Shown: positions 34,001-34,155 of the stretch, piece after piece
Position numbering within the stretch: position 1 is the first letter of the stretch
How the letters are laid out: every line of letters begins with the position of its first letter
Program-made: the position numbers and the translations under genes
The notes under the pieces: model-generated
Databases searched by the model: none
What the model was told of the DNA's origin: nothing
Seen by the model: only the letters and a program-made list of their open reading frames with translations
Source: a virus
Length of the DNA stretch: 34,155 bases
Virus record (IMG/VR): IMGVR_UViG_3300043543_000123
Coordinates: 1-34,155 of that record
Direction: 5' to 3' (one strand)

Positions 34001-34155
34001 TGTTAAGCCAAGTGGTGATTTAGCTAAAGTTGAAGATCTTAATGAACAACATGATGCTATGATGTATGTTGCAACTGCTCCTCCAAAAGTACGTAAAGAA
34101 GCAGAAGCAATTCAACAATTAATTGTTGAAGGTAAGCTTGATCCAAATGAAGTAG
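31044..34155 (+). CDS. Prohead protease fused to a long scaffold-like region (partial)
   Basis: One frame stays open for 1037 codons to the window end, so the C-terminus is missing. The start overlaps the 53-aa gene (TAATG), with AGAGG at 31031-31035. Residues about 1-110 form an N-terminal domain. Residues about 115-245 look like a T4 gp21/HK97-type prohead serine protease: WVGKPLCVDHKSD with H136, then GYSTCVSMGTAV with S187. A zinc-finger-like insert follows (C197-x2-C200, C211-x-H213), as in some large-phage proteases. From about 250 it is Glu/Lys/Ala-rich coiled coil and linkers like a scaffold core. This region holds two copies of a 50-residue module (398-446, 482-534), an Ala/Pro linker (about 635-680) and a Ser/Asp decapeptide repeat (877-912). 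The protease would cut the scaffold, perhaps including its own tail, during head maturation. Confidence 0.82.
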   Translation, partial: MQYGFIKLGEWLEASRVEDFSSVAPIIDDLVIQEHFKKIAAGLKTIAPKAEDFLYFSAVMMHAAEASALNPDGTPKLTATGEPVKVGWIKDKGSWRWTTNDNSIRPYKNSNGDIFPEEELIKAHRKWVGKPLCVDHKSDSVDHVRGFIVDTYYDRNLKRVVALCALDKHNYPELARKVATGYSTCVSMGTAVGQAICSDCGQVARTEKDFCNHMRNKTCYGEINIDLSPIELSIVVNGADPQAKIKHIIAAANNLNNYLSLKEKELNKLSVNNNAFELINIRKDLDDTITKLAKLEEIILEEKLQKDTNDLALNQTASTATMQETDVSSTDFNIAPPAQRLASKEKDALIKEFQAIATSLEAKVADMKKNLDKLSNNNILNKEEHMSESKDNLNKQAFYQGTEEPTPGQAKYTKDPLNEKLRTDGDKHMNLNPKDIGEVDEIFPGDLEKKKMLARAQAEERAMRRQYAISKAKEALEKKSWFQGGGGVNEPTPGKTKYTPDKMNEDLREKSDKQMVGKKPFPGVGDVDDMYPNDRKVKEPLKRASLRARFVKAANKDGTQNLGDSAWEVYLGDELLLTASVSDLSGQRVELLYDTIATKDFGSKLIEKIKVFGADKVAKMYKIAQDVAPGTAAQNAAPAQNAVPAQVTPPNPNVVPAPDAVQTPDATQTSSTDATTDAGSAKGDLKETVKDLMNKTVDVVSDLKESVDALIGEQSEMGDFGELGKSASDTNTALNKMRVELNGALIDAMKETIAELEDHHEELKMIYAMYDKGTISSSNDEFVKSIVEDAITDAKTSLADAFKLMSAFVKYARGTEAIVKRASLEADLNKLAESNMELEESDLDDLERDNNGELMDMIESTDTDLSDLKKEIDYVDDSSSVDSSSYDSSSVDSSSYDSSSVDSSSYDSSSVDDSCDEQSADMVAVETPSGKKVTVPQGSKVSEASFDLQTKEGRALYRAKLASEMLETSIHLNEAHPKGGCTTELDVKPSGDLAKVEDLNEQHDAMMYVATAPPKVRKEAEAIQQLIVEGKLDPNEV
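32235..32645 (+). repeat. Duplicated ~50-residue module in the scaffold region
   Basis: Copies at 32235-32381 and 32487-32645 encode the shared pattern FxQG, EPTPG, KYT-x-D, NE-x-LR, DK-x-M, G-x-VD and P-x-D. The DNA has diverged but the protein pattern is clear. This may be a cleavage- or interaction-module repeat. Confidence 0.75.
33672..33778 (+). repeat. 30-base tandem repeat, three copies plus a part, coding DSSSVDSSSY
   Basis: Three near-identical 30-base units (33672, 33702, 33732) and a partial fourth (from 33762, with one TCT to TCC change) encode a Ser/Asp decapeptide in frame. The near-perfect DNA identity implies recent expansion. The product would be a flexible acidic linker. 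Confidence 0.92.

Overview
The window is a strongly AT-rich stretch of what looks like a large tailed bacteriophage genome (Caudoviricetes, jumbo-phage style). It carries a phage replication and recombination set (C-family DNA polymerase, UvsX/RecA-like recombinase, gp32-like ssDNA-binding protein, RuvC-like resolvase, TOPRIM primase) and a virion set (terminase large subunit, portal, prohead protease, cell-wall hydrolase). All supported genes are on the + strand, closely packed, often with TAATG or short overlaps and GGAG/AAGGA-type ribosome sites. TAA, TAG and TGA all serve as ordinary stops, so the standard bacterial code applies. The host cannot be named from this sequence.

Layout. Positions 192-11330 hold replication, recombination and transcription: dnaE-type polymerase; a zinc-ribbon protein and a small unknown; a candidate UvsY-like mediator followed directly by the RecA/UvsX-like ATPase; two small proteins (one a stand-alone winged-helix candidate); the gp32-like SSB with a clear terminator; then an overlapping run of RuvC-like resolvase, DnaJ, a double zinc-ribbon protein and a zinc-less TOPRIM primase; and a sigma region-4-like HTH protein. 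A free-standing GIY-YIG endonuclease (11419-12297) and a 331-base non-coding gap mark the switch to the second half.

Positions 12629-34155 are virion assembly: a run of mostly unrecognised, helical or zinc-containing proteins, a possible small terminase, a CCA-adding-enzyme-like nucleotidyltransferase (18965-19723), the GpA-like terminase large subunit (21900-23762), the portal (24071-25825), a glucosaminidase-type lysin (27293-28063), a gene interrupted by two ochre codons (28039-28401), a tyrosine phosphatase-like protein (29108-29842), and a very long open frame (31044 to beyond the window end) that starts as a prohead protease and continues as scaffold-like sequence with internal repeats.

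The most interesting points are the protease-scaffold fusion with duplicated modules and a 30-base tandem repeat, the twice-interrupted gene, the apparently split primase, the UvsY-like candidate beside the recombinase, a 15-bp perfect inverted repeat at the start of the sigma-like gene, and a recurring intergenic TATAAGTATA motif resembling T4 late promoters. All family calls come from reading motifs by eye; no database search was run.
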